Origin: Haloarcula nitratireducens
GTDB taxonomy: Archaea; Halobacteriota; Halobacteria; Halobacteriales; Haloarculaceae
DNA length: 64,000 bases
Reading direction: 5' to 3'
NCBI RefSeq assembly: GCF_019599505.1
Contig: NZ_RKLT01000002.1
Span: forward strand, 248,001-312,000
Shown here in pieces: positions 43,578 to 52,012 of this stretch. The position numbers and the translations under genes are program-made. Position 1 is the first letter of the stretch, and the number at the start of each line of letters is the position of its first letter. Under the pieces are notes generated by a model. It had not been told where the DNA came from. It worked only from the letters and a program-made list of their open reading frames with translations, and did no database searches.

Positions 43578-44398
43578 CCCGTCGTCGAATCAGTGTCGTC
43601 TCTAGTCTCGCTCTCGTTCTCGTCGTCTCCGCCGTCGCTCTCCCTCTCCTCTCGGTCCGCGTCCTCCGCGTCGCCGCGGTGTTCGGCCAGCGCCTCCTCG
43701 ATGGTGAGGGTCCCGTCGGCGACGTCGCGGGCCAGTTCCGCGTCGATGGCCCGGTTGGTGTCGCTGACCTCCCGGGAGCGGTCCTTGATTCGCTGGAGTT
43801 CGCCCGCCGTCGGTTCGACGTCGCGGCTCGTTATCTCCTCGCCCTCCAGTCGGGCGATGTTGACCGCGGCCAGCACGTCGCCCATGCCGCGCGCGCCGCT
43901 GCCGAGATAGGGCGTCGTCCCCGTCTCGTCGACTAACTCGACCGGCACGTCGGAGAGGTCGTCGACGAGTCGCGAGCCGACGAGCCGCGCGCCGTCGCCG
44001 ATGCGGACCACCGGGTCGGCGGCGTCTTCGACCTCCCGGTGGACGACCTCGGCGGCGTCGGCGGCCGGCACCTGAAACGCGGCGACGACCATCTCGCCGT
44101 GCACGACGGCGACGCCGGGACGTTCGCCGGGGTCGATGCCGACGATAGTGCGTCCGCTCTCGCCGCGAAGGGCCGCGATGGCCGCCTCGACCGCCCGTCG
44201 CGGCCGCTCGGGGTCGGCCTGCACGAGGTCGACGCCGTCGGGGATCTCGACGGCCTCGCCCGCCGCGATCACCGCTACGTCGGTCTCTTCGGGCCACTCG
44301 TCGTCGGGTTCGATAGTCGTGAACGCGACGCCGCGGTCCCGCAGCTCCGTGACCACGCCGTGATACACCTCGAAATCCGCCGTCGCGACGACTATCAC
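43574..44398 (-). CDS. YqgF/RuvX-like (RNase H-fold) haloarchaeal protein
   Basis: A 274-residue protein. Residues 1-80 form a small alpha/beta domain (VIVVATADFEVYHGVVTELR). Residues 83-185 follow the YqgF pattern: IVGIDPGERPGVAVV with D89, VRIGDGARL with D135, VDETGTT with D157/E158 (compare DExxT) and GMGDVLAAVNIAR with D174. The C-terminus is a very acidic tail. YqgF relatives act on Holliday junctions or RNA. GTG 44398 is chosen because TATA-like cctataagtgg lies about 27 nt before it. No function is proven. Confidence 0.75.
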   Translation of the reverse strand: MIVVATADFEVYHGVVTELRDRGVAFTTIEPDDEWPEETDVAVIAAGEAVEIPDGVDLVQADPERPRRAVEAAIAALRGESGRTIVGIDPGERPGVAVVHGEMVVAAFQVPAADAAEVVHREVEDAADPVVRIGDGARLVGSRLVDDLSDVPVELVDETGTTPYLGSGARGMGDVLAAVNIARLEGEEITSRDVEPTAGELQRIKDRSREVSDTNRAIDAELARDVADGTLTIEEALAEHRGDAEDADREERESDGGDDENESETRDDTDSTTG

Positions 44399-44474
44399 GG
44401 CCGGAGCTTCATCGGGCGACCACTTATAGGGACTGTTGGCTTCGGGTCGGCGACCCGTGGAGATATTGTGCTGG

Positions 44475-44488
44475 CGCGAATATTCGCG
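44475..44488. promoter_or_regulatory. 14-bp perfect palindrome between divergent genes
   Basis: CGCGAATATTCGCG lies 5 bp before ATG 44493 and 77 bp before the start of the opposite gene, in a 94-bp divergent promoter region. A TATA-like gatattg is about 27 nt before ATG 44493, so the palindrome would cover the transcription start of the plus-strand gene. Confidence 0.5.
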
Positions 44489-44492
44489 GCTG

Positions 44493-45323
44493 ATGCTGCC
44501 CTCCACGATAGAGACCGCTCCGAAACGGTCGGGCGACCCGCTGTTCGGCGTCCTCACCGGAGTCTACCTCGCGCTGCTCGCGACGCCGCTTGTCGCGTTC
44601 GCCGCCGTTCGAGCCGGAATGTCCGGTTCGGGCGTCCTCTACGGCGTCGTTCTCGTCACGCTGACCGTCGTCACCGGCCTCGGCTGGCTGGCGACGTCGA
44701 GAGCGGCGGGCGTCGATACCCGTCTCGGCGGCTCTCGCCTGCGGTGGCTCCCCGGAATCGCACCCGCGGCCCTCGTCCTCCTCGGATTCGCCTCGCTCGC
44801 CGCGACCGGCGTCGTCGGCTTCCTCGGGTTCTTCTTCGGCATGTTCGCCACGATAGTCGGATTCGTCCTCGGCGTGATGGCTCGGACCAGACACACGCTC
44901 GCGCTGACCGAGGGCGTCGACCCCGACTGCGAGTTCACCGCGGGGTGGCCCGAACGGGCGCGCCGCCGCGTCCACCTCGTCGCCGGGCTCGTCGTCGCGG
45001 CCACCTTCCTCGGGTTCGTCTTCGGTTCGCTCACGGAGAGGTGGCTGCTCCAGATAACCTCTCAGATGGCGCTCTCGGTCGGTATCGTCCTCGGGACGTG
45101 GGGACAGGAGCGGACCTACGTCGCTTCGGAAGTCGGCGTCGAACAGCGAATGCCGGTCGCGCGACGGCTCTTTCCGTGGGCCGACTTCACCGGCTACACC
45201 CGAACCGACGACGCCATCGTCCTCCACCGGCCCCGCGGCATCGACTTCCGGTTCGCGCTCGCAGATTTGGACGACCCGGACGCCGTCGAGCGAGCGCTCG
45301 GGACGCATCTCTCCCCCTCGTGA
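44493..45323 (+). CDS. Membrane protein, unknown function
   Basis: A 276-residue protein with about six transmembrane helices in two groups (VYLALLATPLVAFAAVRAGM to FFFGMFATIVGFVLGVMART, then LVAGLVVAATFLGFVFGSLT) and a soluble C-terminus (RTDDAIVLHRPRGIDFRFAL) that looks like a small PH-like membrane-associated domain. I do not recognise a family. ATG 44493 is chosen over the longer frame because the TATA-like element lies about 27 nt before it. It is 48 bp upstream of radB. Confidence 0.65.
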   Translation: MLPSTIETAPKRSGDPLFGVLTGVYLALLATPLVAFAAVRAGMSGSGVLYGVVLVTLTVVTGLGWLATSRAAGVDTRLGGSRLRWLPGIAPAALVLLGFASLAATGVVGFLGFFFGMFATIVGFVLGVMARTRHTLALTEGVDPDCEFTAGWPERARRRVHLVAGLVVAATFLGFVFGSLTERWLLQITSQMALSVGIVLGTWGQERTYVASEVGVEQRMPVARRLFPWADFTGYTRTDDAIVLHRPRGIDFRFALADLDDPDAVERALGTHLSPS

Positions 45324-45371
45324 GGCGAGTCGGTGCGAGCGTTTTTATCCGGACACGTCCAACCCGCTCTC

Positions 45372-46088
45372 GTGAGCGACCACGTCCCGACCGGCTGTGA
45401 CCCGCTGGACGAGTTGCTGGGCGGCGGACTGGAGCGCGGGGCCGTCACGCAGGTGTACGGCCCGCCGGCGGCCGGCAAGACGAACCTCGCCCTCTCGGCG
45501 GCCATCGAAGTCGCCGCGCGGGGCGACGCCGCCCTCTACATCGACACCGAGGGGCTCTCGGCCGACCGGATGCGCCAGATCGCCAGCGGCCGCGCCGCCG
45601 GGACGGAGCAGACGGTCGACGACCTCGCGGGCCGCCTCATCGTCTCTGAGGTCTTCGACTACGACGAACAGGCAGAAGCCGTGCAGGACGTCGCCGAGTT
45701 CGCCCCCGAGATCGAACTCGTCGTCCTCGACAGCGCCACCGGTTTCTACCGCCTCCAACGGGACGACGAGGACGGCGGCGAAGCCCTCCGCGACGTTGCC
45801 CGACAGATCACCCATCTGCTCTCGCTGGCCCGCAAACACGACCTCGCCGTCGTCTTCACGAACCAGGTCTTCACCGACCCCGACAGCGACCGCTCGACGG
45901 CGCTGGGCGGTCACACGCTGAATCACTGGTCCGGCGCGATCCTCCGCATCGACCGCTTCCGCGGCGGCAACCGCCGCGCCACGCTGGAGAAACACCGCGC
46001 GAAACCCGCCGGCGACACCGCCCAGTTCCGCATCACCGACGAGGGGATGGTCGGCGACGACGGGCAGCAACCGCCGCGCCGGGAGTGA
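45372..46088 (+). CDS. radB: RadB recombinase paralogue
   Basis: A 238-residue RecA/RadA paralogue lacking the N-terminal DNA-binding domain, as expected. Walker A is GPPAAGKTNLA, Walker B is in ELVVLDSATGFYR, and the L2-like loop is LGGHTLNHWSGAILRIDRF. It assists RadA and repair in archaea. GTG 45372 is chosen because TATA-like gtttttatcc lies about 27 nt before it. It ends 150 bp before the first intergenic repeat (46238). Confidence 0.92.
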   Translation: MSDHVPTGCDPLDELLGGGLERGAVTQVYGPPAAGKTNLALSAAIEVAARGDAALYIDTEGLSADRMRQIASGRAAGTEQTVDDLAGRLIVSEVFDYDEQAEAVQDVAEFAPEIELVVLDSATGFYRLQRDDEDGGEALRDVARQITHLLSLARKHDLAVVFTNQVFTDPDSDRSTALGGHTLNHWSGAILRIDRFRGGNRRATLEKHRAKPAGDTAQFRITDEGMVGDDGQQPPRRE

Positions 46089-46237
46089 AGCGAGCGGTGC
46101 GGTAAGCACATCCTCGTTCGCGGTGGCGCGCACCCTCGCAGCGACGGCTGCGAGGAACGCGCGAGGGACGAGTAGCACAGCGACGCGAGCAACGCAGTCG
46201 GTTGGGGAGGGCGTGGCTGTCGAAGAGTGCTGTGCGG

Positions 46238-46313
46238 GAGAGCATACCGCGCCGGAGGCGCGGTTTCCCCGGAATCGCCGACGGCGATTCCGGCCTTTTT
46301 CATGAACGTTTTT
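46238..46313. repeat. 76-nt intergenic repeat, copy A
   Basis: It has two hairpins (CCGCGCC-gga-GGCGCGG and GGAATCGCC-gac-GGCGATTCC) and then cggcctttttcatgaacg with a second T-run. It matches copy B (47153-47228) at 73 of 76 positions. The hairpin plus T-run on the plus strand would suit a terminator for radB; each copy also follows a phoU-like gene. Confidence 0.8.
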
Positions 46314-46368
46314 GGGCGGGGGTTGAGGCGAGCGCTGTGCGCTCGCCGAACCCCCCATCGAAAAAGGT

Positions 46369-47049
46369 TCAGTAGATGAGGTCGTCGTCGTTCTCGACCA
46401 TGTACAGCGTGCGGGCGGCGATGTTGACGGCGTGGTCGCCGACGCGCTCGATGTCACGGATCGTCAGCAGGAGCCGCGAGACGTCGGCCATCAGCTGCTC
46501 GATCTCCGCGTCGCTGGTCTCGGCGTCGATCTCGCGCTCGATGAGGTCGCGGACGACCTCCTCGGATGCGGCCTCACAGCGGCTGTCGACCTCGTCGTCG
46601 GTCTCGGCGATGGTGTAACACAGCTCCGTGTCCTCGCGGTCGTAGCCGTCCATCGCGTTCTCGACCATCTCGATGACGACCTCGGCGACCTCTTGGATGT
46701 CGACCTCGGGGTAGGCGTCGCGTTCGGCCTCCAGGGAGTACTCCCCGAGGTTGGTGGCGAGGTCGCCGATGCGTTCGAGGTCGGTGATGATCTTGAACGA
46801 GGCGGCGATGAAGCGCAGGTCGGAGGCGACCGGTTGCTGGAGCGCCAGCAGGTCGATGCAGTCCTGCTCCAGGTCGAGATACAGCTGATTGATCTCGTCG
46901 TCGCCGTCGATGACCTGCCAGGCCAGCTCTTCGTCTTTCTGTTCGAGGGCGGAGAGCCCCAGCCGCAGCCGGTCGAGGACGACTTCAGACATGTAGAGGA
47001 CGTCCTCGCGGAGCGATTCGAGAAGCTCCTGATACGATTCTCGTGGCAT
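46369..47049 (-). CDS. PhoU domain-containing regulator
   Basis: A 226-residue two-helical-bundle protein with the PhoU E/DxxxD metal-binding motifs (DDEINQLYLDLEQDCIDLLA, ETDDEVDSRCEAASEEVVRD), and the signature ALQQPVASDLRFIAASFKII. PhoU proteins restrain phosphate uptake and signalling. It and the next gene (47274) share the C-terminal ERVGDHAVNIAARTLYMVE, showing a duplication. No pst genes are nearby. It starts at ATG 47049. Confidence 0.9.
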   Translation of the reverse strand: MPRESYQELLESLREDVLYMSEVVLDRLRLGLSALEQKDEELAWQVIDGDDEINQLYLDLEQDCIDLLALQQPVASDLRFIAASFKIITDLERIGDLATNLGEYSLEAERDAYPEVDIQEVAEVVIEMVENAMDGYDREDTELCYTIAETDDEVDSRCEAASEEVVRDLIEREIDAETSDAEIEQLMADVSRLLLTIRDIERVGDHAVNIAARTLYMVENDDDLIY

Positions 47050-47152
47050 AGCCCGTAGTGGCCCTGCCGAGTGTATCAGCCTTTCCCTTGGACGCAAAAT
47101 CCGCCTCGGTCGGGAGCGGGCGGTTACGTGCGCTCCCCGAAGAAACGGTGCA

Positions 47153-47228
47153 GAGAGCATACCGCGCCGGAGGCGCGGTTTCACGCGAATCGCCGACGGC
47201 GATTCCGGCCTTTTTCATGAACGTTTTT
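47153..47228. repeat. 76-nt intergenic repeat, copy B
   Basis: The second copy of the repeat at 46238-46313 with three differences (acgcg instead of cccgg after the first hairpin). It lies between the two phoU-like genes, past the 3' end of the gene at 47274 and before the start of the gene at 47049. Confidence 0.8.
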
Positions 47229-47273
47229 CGAGGCGTGGTTCGCGCTTCGCGCGAACCCAACGAAGAAAAAGGT

Positions 47274-47942
47274 TCAGTAGATGAGCTCGTCGCTGCTCTC
47301 GACCATGTACAGCGTGCGGGCGGCGATGTTGACGGCGTGATCGCCGACGCGTTCGAGGTCCCGCACCGTGAGGAGGAAACGCTGGGTGTCGGCCATCAGC
47401 GGCTCCAGGTCGCCCTCGTCGGGCGTCTGATCGACGAGCGAGCGCACGAGGTCGTCGGTGGCGGCCTCACAGCGCTGGTCGAGGTCGGTGTCGGCGGCGG
47501 CGACCGTTCGACAGCGCTCGGCGTCGCGCTCCTCGTAGGCGGTCATCGCGCCGTCGAGTTGGGCCAGCGCCATGTCGGCGATGTCGGCGATGGGGACGTT
47601 CGGGATGGTCTCCGACTCCATCTCGTGGGCGTACGCCCCGAGGTTGGACGCGAGATCGGCGATGCGTTCGAGGTCGGTGAGTATCTTGAAGGAGGCCGCG
47701 ATGAAGCGCAGGTCCGAGGCCACCGGCTGCTGGAGCGCGATGAGGTCGACGCAGTCTCGTTCGAGTTCGAGATAGCGCTCGTTTATCTCGTCGTCGGCCT
47801 CGGCGACGGCGCGGCCCATCGCCGGATCGCGCCGTTCGTAGGCGGTGACGGCGCGGTCGAGGCGGTCGGTGACGTCCTCGCCCATCGCACAGACGTCGGC
47901 CCGTAACGCGCCGAGGTCCGATTCGAAGCTGTCACGCGTCAT
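47274..47942 (-). CDS. PhoU domain-containing regulator (paralogue)
   Basis: A 222-residue paralogue of the neighbouring phoU-like gene, with ADDEINERYLELERDCVDLI, QQPVASDLRFIAASFKILTD and the shared C-terminus ERVGDHAVNIAARTLYMVE. ATG 47942 is chosen; the longer frame lacks PhoU character. It has the same strand and order as the first copy, so the two arose by tandem duplication, including the repeat beyond each 3' end. Confidence 0.9.
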   Translation of the reverse strand: MTRDSFESDLGALRADVCAMGEDVTDRLDRAVTAYERRDPAMGRAVAEADDEINERYLELERDCVDLIALQQPVASDLRFIAASFKILTDLERIADLASNLGAYAHEMESETIPNVPIADIADMALAQLDGAMTAYEERDAERCRTVAAADTDLDQRCEAATDDLVRSLVDQTPDEGDLEPLMADTQRFLLTVRDLERVGDHAVNIAARTLYMVESSDELIY

Positions 47943-48206
47943 CTGTTCTAAGTGTGCATCCGTTGAGACATCAGTGTGGCGGCCGTCGACGTTCGGCCGC
48001 GTCGGGACGGCCCGAAGACGATCGGTTACCTCTGAGAAGCCGGACGCTCGACCGGCTCCTGGCGGCACGCGCACCGGACTCGGTCAAGCGGCGGACCGGC
48101 GCGGCCGCTACCCGTCTTCGACGCGTCCGTGAGAGCATGGGGTGCGAGGGCCCGGCGACGGCGCACCGATACGTCGCTCTCCCGTCGGTCGCTCGACTCT
48201 GGCGGT

Positions 48207-48213
48207 TTTAATA
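48207..48213 (+). promoter_or_regulatory. TATA-like box upstream of trkH
   Basis: TTTAATA in ggttttaatatcc. A transcription start about 26-30 nt later would be near 48236-48240, a few nt before the small frame at 48244 and about 110 nt before trkH. The rest of the 47943-48243 gap shows no gene. Confidence 0.5.
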
Positions 48214-48243
48214 TCCTCGCCTCGTCAGCCAACTGTAGCAAGG

Positions 48244-48351
48244 ATGTCCGGAGACCTCCACGTCGACGTTCGGGTGGGCCGCCCAACGGGGCCGGCGGTC
48301 CCGAGTCGCGCGACGAGAAGACGCATCGATAGCGCCGGGACGACGGCATGA
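48244..48351 (+). CDS. Possible 35-residue leader ORF coupled to trkH
   Basis: It reads MSGDLHVDVRVGRPTGPAVP and ends ...RRRIDSAGTTA, with the stop TGA overlapping the trkH start (ATGA). It starts 4-8 nt after the predicted transcription start, as leaderless haloarchaeal genes do. It could be a leader peptide or a true micro-protein. Alternatively trkH is translated from a 110-nt leader and this frame is chance; its Arg-rich end is compatible with that. Confidence 0.4.
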   Translation: MSGDLHVDVRVGRPTGPAVPSRATRRRIDSAGTTA

Positions 48352-49883
48352 ACGTCGTCGTCGAGTGGCGCAAGAGCGTCGCGCTCACCGGAACGGTGAT
48401 AAAGTACATCGCGGTGGCACTCCTCGTTCCATTGGTAGTCGCGCTGGTCTACGGCGAGGATATCGGCGTCTTCGGCGTTTCCATCGTCGGTACAGTACTG
48501 TTGGGGCTGGCCGTCGAGCGGCTGGACCCCGGAACTGAACTCCGTGAGCGCGAAGCGCTCCTCTTCGTCGCGCTGACGTGGTTCGCCGTCGCCGTCGTCG
48601 GGGCGGTCCCCTACGTGCTTGCCGGGTGGGGGACCGCGTCGACGCTCGCGGACCCGGTCAACGCCCTGTTCGAGTCGATGTCCGGCTTCTCGACCACCGG
48701 TGCGACCGTGATGGGCGAGATCGGCGTCGACCGCCACTCTCACGCCCTCATGATGTGGCGACAGCTCACGCAGTGGCTCGGCGGTATGGGCATCATCGTC
48801 CTCATGGTCGCTATCTTACCGGAACTGGCAGTCAACGGCGCGCAACTGATGAACGAGGAAGCGCCCGGCCCGAGCCTGGAGAAACTCACCCCGCGCATCG
48901 CGACGACGGCCCGCATCCTCTGGCAGGCGTACTTCGCCTTCACCGCGCTGTTGGCCGTCCTGCTCTATGCCCTCCACTGGTTCGGTTACGCGCCGGAGAT
49001 GAACCTGTACAACGCCATCGCGCACGCCTTCTCGACGCTGCCGACCGGCGGGTTCTCGACGAAAGGCGACAGCATCGCCGCCTTCTCGGCGGCGGTGCAG
49101 TGGGTCGTCATCCCGTTCATGGTCGTCGCCGGCACCAACTTCGCGCTGTTCTGGTACCTCTTCGACGGCGACCTGCGCGCGCCGCTCGAAGACACGGAGT
49201 TTCGCGCCTACACCGGCGCGATAGCGGTGTTCGTCGCCGTCCTCTTCGGTCTCCTCTTCGGCGGTGCCGCGCCGACGCTCGCCATCGGTGGCACGACAGA
49301 GGGGAATTTCGCGAACGCCCTGCGACAGGCGGCGTTTCAAATCGCCTCGCTGATGAACTCGACGGGGTACGCGACGAGCGACTTCGCCCAGTGGGAGACG
49401 TACAGCCAGCTCTTCCTCCTGCTGGTAATGTTCGTCGGCGGGTCGGCCGGCTCGACCGGCGGCGGCATCAAGGTCGTCCGCTGGCTCGTCGTCCTGAAGG
49501 CGCTCCGGCGAGAGCTGTTCCACGCGAGCCACCCCGAGGCCGTCCAGCCGATTCGCCTCGGCGACGTCGTCGTCGACGAGGAGGCGGTCCGCGGCGTCGT
49601 CGGTTTCACCCTCCTCTACCTCCTCCTCTTCGGCGTCGCCGCGGTGTTCATCGCGCTGGACGCCAGCCGCGTCGGCATCGCGCTCACGCCGCTGGAAGCG
49701 ATCGGCGCGAGTCTGGCGGCCATCGGCAACATCGGTCCGGCCTTCGGTCGGCTGGGACCGTTCGGCTCGTACCTGATGCTACCCGACACCACGAAAGTCC
49801 TGATGATCCTGCTGATGTGGGCCGGTCGCCTGGAGATCATCACCGTCCTGGTGGTGTTCACCCGATCGTTCTGGGGGCAGTGA
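48348..49883 (+). CDS. trkH: TrkH family potassium uptake protein
   Basis: A 511-residue membrane protein with about ten helices and four P-loop regions. Selectivity-filter-like motifs include GFSTTGATVMGEI and SLMNSTGYATSDFA. It imports K+ with the cytosolic gating subunit TrkA. It starts at ATG 48348, sharing ATGA with the small frame upstream. Its C-terminus (ILLMWAGRLEIITVLVVFTRSFWGQ) is matched by the decayed copy at 52013. No trkA is adjacent; the nearest is at 52479. Confidence 0.92.
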   Translation: MNVVVEWRKSVALTGTVIKYIAVALLVPLVVALVYGEDIGVFGVSIVGTVLLGLAVERLDPGTELREREALLFVALTWFAVAVVGAVPYVLAGWGTASTLADPVNALFESMSGFSTTGATVMGEIGVDRHSHALMMWRQLTQWLGGMGIIVLMVAILPELAVNGAQLMNEEAPGPSLEKLTPRIATTARILWQAYFAFTALLAVLLYALHWFGYAPEMNLYNAIAHAFSTLPTGGFSTKGDSIAAFSAAVQWVVIPFMVVAGTNFALFWYLFDGDLRAPLEDTEFRAYTGAIAVFVAVLFGLLFGGAAPTLAIGGTTEGNFANALRQAAFQIASLMNSTGYATSDFAQWETYSQLFLLLVMFVGGSAGSTGGGIKVVRWLVVLKALRRELFHASHPEAVQPIRLGDVVVDEEAVRGVVGFTLLYLLLFGVAAVFIALDASRVGIALTPLEAIGASLAAIGNIGPAFGRLGPFGSYLMLPDTTKVLMILLMWAGRLEIITVLVVFTRSFWGQ

Positions 49884-50019
49884 AGACCGACCACTATCGG
49901 CCGTTCGCTACGGGACTCGTCTCGCGTAGCTCTCGCGGTGACGGAGTTCGACGTGGTCCCGAACGGCGTGTTGACGACGCAAGGACATTTTTTATCGGTC
50001 TGCGGAGGCGACCCGCAGT

Positions 50020-50250
50020 ATGGAACGACGACGATTCCTCGCGGTAGGCGTAGCAGCGATGATCCCCGCTTTCGCCGGCTGTAGTACGCCGGAAGAAGAT
50101 GGCGAAGGCGGTGAAGGCGGCGAAGGCGAGGAGGGCGGTGAAGGCGGCGAAGGCGAGGAAGGCGGTGAAGGCGGCGAAGGCGAGGAGGGCGGTGAAGGCG
50201 GCGAAGGCGAGGAAGGCGGTGAAGGCGGCGAAGGCGAGGAAGAAGGTTGA
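50020..50250 (+). CDS. Small lipoprotein with Gly-Glu tandem repeats
   Basis: A 76-residue protein: Tat-like RRRFLAVGVAAM with lipobox AFAGC, then an extracellular tail almost wholly made of five copies of GGEGGEGEE. It would be a lipid-anchored, highly acidic peptide. I know no function for such tails; they may hold cations or water at the surface. The repeat is 27 nt at DNA level, so copy number could vary between strains. Confidence 0.65.
   Translation: MERRRFLAVGVAAMIPAFAGCSTPEEDGEGGEGGEGEEGGEGGEGEEGGEGGEGEEGGEGGEGEEGGEGGEGEEEG
50107..50241 (+). repeat. Five tandem 27-nt repeats
   Basis: Each unit encodes GGEGGEGEE, with minor variation at the last codons (gaggag or gaggaa). The array is exactly in frame and makes up most of the lipoprotein. 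Confidence 0.85.
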
Positions 50251-50549
50251 TTTCGGCCGCCGGTCGTCTCGAACGCGGTATCGGCCGATAGCGCCGCTAT
50301 GGAGGGCCAGAGACCGTTACGGGACCAGCCACATCGCGGGGAGAGCGATACCCGTGGCTCGTTTTCGACTCATTCGGGTTCGGATCGGTGTGACTTCGAA
50401 ACGAGGGACAGACGCGGTGTCGGATGCGGGCGAACGCACTGATCGCTCTGGTTTCGCATATGGGCCGCTCCGGCTTCCTAACCCTCGTTTGCGACTTGCA
50501 AAGACAGGCCATGTCCTCATTCTCCTAAAGCCCCCAGATGGTCGATGTA

Positions 50550-51428
50550 ATGGATCGACGTGAGTTCGTAAAATCCGTGAGTGGAACCGCTCTTCTGGGT
50601 GCTACCGCCGGCTGTCTCGGCGGCGGCGAAGGAGGAGAGGCGACCGAAACCGCAGGCGCTGGCGGTGAGTCGGGCGGGAGTACCCAGACGGCCACGGACA
50701 CCGAAACGGCTACTGCCGAAGAGGAAACCGGAACCGAAACCGAAGAGGAGGGAACTGCCGGGCAGACCGGAGACATCCAAGGCGAAGTCAACGACACGCC
50801 GCAGGGCCTCTCCGTCACCAACCACGAGCTGTATCAACAGAACGGCGAGGTCGGCCTGCGAGCGACCGTGGAAAACACGGGCGACGAGCCGTTCGCGTAC
50901 GTGGAAGCCGAAGTGACGCTACAGGACGACCAGGGCGAGGTCCTCTACGAGTTCGTCGACGAGACCGAAGAGGACCAGATCACCCAGCTCGCGACCGGGA
51001 AGACGTGGCAGTTCGACGTCACGTTCGAGGAGGCCCAGCTGAGCGAGGTCCGGAAGTACGTCATCGACCTCGAAGGCGACGTCGCGAACGAGCAGACCTC
51101 CTTCGACGACATCGTCGGGGAAGCCGATCAACAGGACCCGAACCTCGAGATCACGAGCCACCGCCTGACGCGCCGGGAATCGACCACGTACGTCGAAGGC
51201 ACGATTCGAAACGTCGGGAGCGAAGCCGTAGAATCGGCCGAAGTCTCCGTGACGCTGTACGACGATAGCGACCAGGAGCTCACCGACTTCAACGACACCG
51301 TGGAGGAAGAGAACGACGTGCAGCAGTTAGCTCCCGGGCAGGTCTGGGACTTCCAGGTGCAGTTCACCGACGTCGACATGCAGAACGTCGCTCGCTACGT
51401 CGTGAGCGTCGATAGCGACCTCGTATAA
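50550..51428 (+). CDS. FxLYD-domain lipoprotein
   Basis: A 292-residue Tat lipoprotein: MDRREFVKSVSGTALLGATAG then Cys (lipobox at TAGC), a Gly/Thr/Glu-rich linker, and two FxLYD-type beta domains (about 85-180 and 190-292; see FAYVEAEVTLQDDQGEV and VESAEVSVTLYDDSDQEL). Such domains are common in haloarchaeal secreted proteins and of unknown role. I chose ATG 50550 as it begins the leader proper; an in-frame ATG four codons earlier is possible. The 50251-50549 gap shows no gene. Confidence 0.8.
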   Translation: MDRREFVKSVSGTALLGATAGCLGGGEGGEATETAGAGGESGGSTQTATDTETATAEEETGTETEEEGTAGQTGDIQGEVNDTPQGLSVTNHELYQQNGEVGLRATVENTGDEPFAYVEAEVTLQDDQGEVLYEFVDETEEDQITQLATGKTWQFDVTFEEAQLSEVRKYVIDLEGDVANEQTSFDDIVGEADQQDPNLEITSHRLTRRESTTYVEGTIRNVGSEAVESAEVSVTLYDDSDQELTDFNDTVEEENDVQQLAPGQVWDFQVQFTDVDMQNVARYVVSVDSDLV

Positions 51429-51615
51429 GGAGTCCGCTCGCAGTCGATTTTTCGCGGAGACGACGAGAGCGGCGTCGGCCGTTCCGTCGCTATCGTTCGG
51501 TCTCGGGTGCCACCTGTTAGAGGCGGTAGAGAACGGAGACGGAAGTGACTCGGCGCGGACGCTTCGTCACTCCTTCTCGACCGACGTACGGCCGGGACAG
51601 GAGCGACGGGTCGGC

Positions 51616-51969
51616 TCAGAGCAAGTCGCCCGGCAGCGTCTCGGCGTTGCGGACGAGGACGCGGACGAACGGCTCCACCTCCTCGAAATCCGGCCCCCGA
51701 GAGACCACGCCCGCCGATTGGTCCCACTCCACGAGATCCGCCTCCGCCAGTTTCGGGAGGTGGACGTGGACCAGTTCGAGCGGCACGGCGCTCTCTTCGC
51801 CGTTCGTAGCGGGCCAGCCGGGCGCTTCGCTCGGTGCGCCCCCCGCGCTCGCCGAGCGCAGCAGGAGCCCCGCCGGCACGTCCACGGACTCGCTGTCACA
51901 CAGGACGACGAGTATCTGCCGGCGATAGTCGGCAGCTAACAGTTCGAATAGTGACGAGACGTCCACCAC
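51616..51969 (-). CDS. Haloarchaeal winged-helix regulator (DUF7344-like)
   Basis: A 117-residue protein: VDVSSLFELLAADYRRQILV is the first helix, then ELVHVHLPKLAEADLVEWDQ and a wing region, a pattern of small haloarchaeal winged-helix repressors. GTG 51969 is chosen because the TATA-like atttaaat lies about 26 nt before it. It stands in front of the decayed trkH and could once have controlled it; that is inference. Confidence 0.8.
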   Translation of the reverse strand: MVDVSSLFELLAADYRRQILVVLCDSESVDVPAGLLLRSASAGGAPSEAPGWPATNGEESAVPLELVHVHLPKLAEADLVEWDQSAGVVSRGPDFEEVEPFVRVLVRNAETLPGDLL

Positions 51970-52012
51970 GGAATGAGTATCAACTGACGACCATTTAAAT
52001 GTTATCTCTCTT

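Noticed and set aside
45923..46303. Frame beginning MKKAGIAVGDS inside repeat copy A (also in copy B at 46985-47260)
   Set aside because: The frame comes from the repeat itself; the downstream sequence differs completely between the copies, so I do not call a protein.
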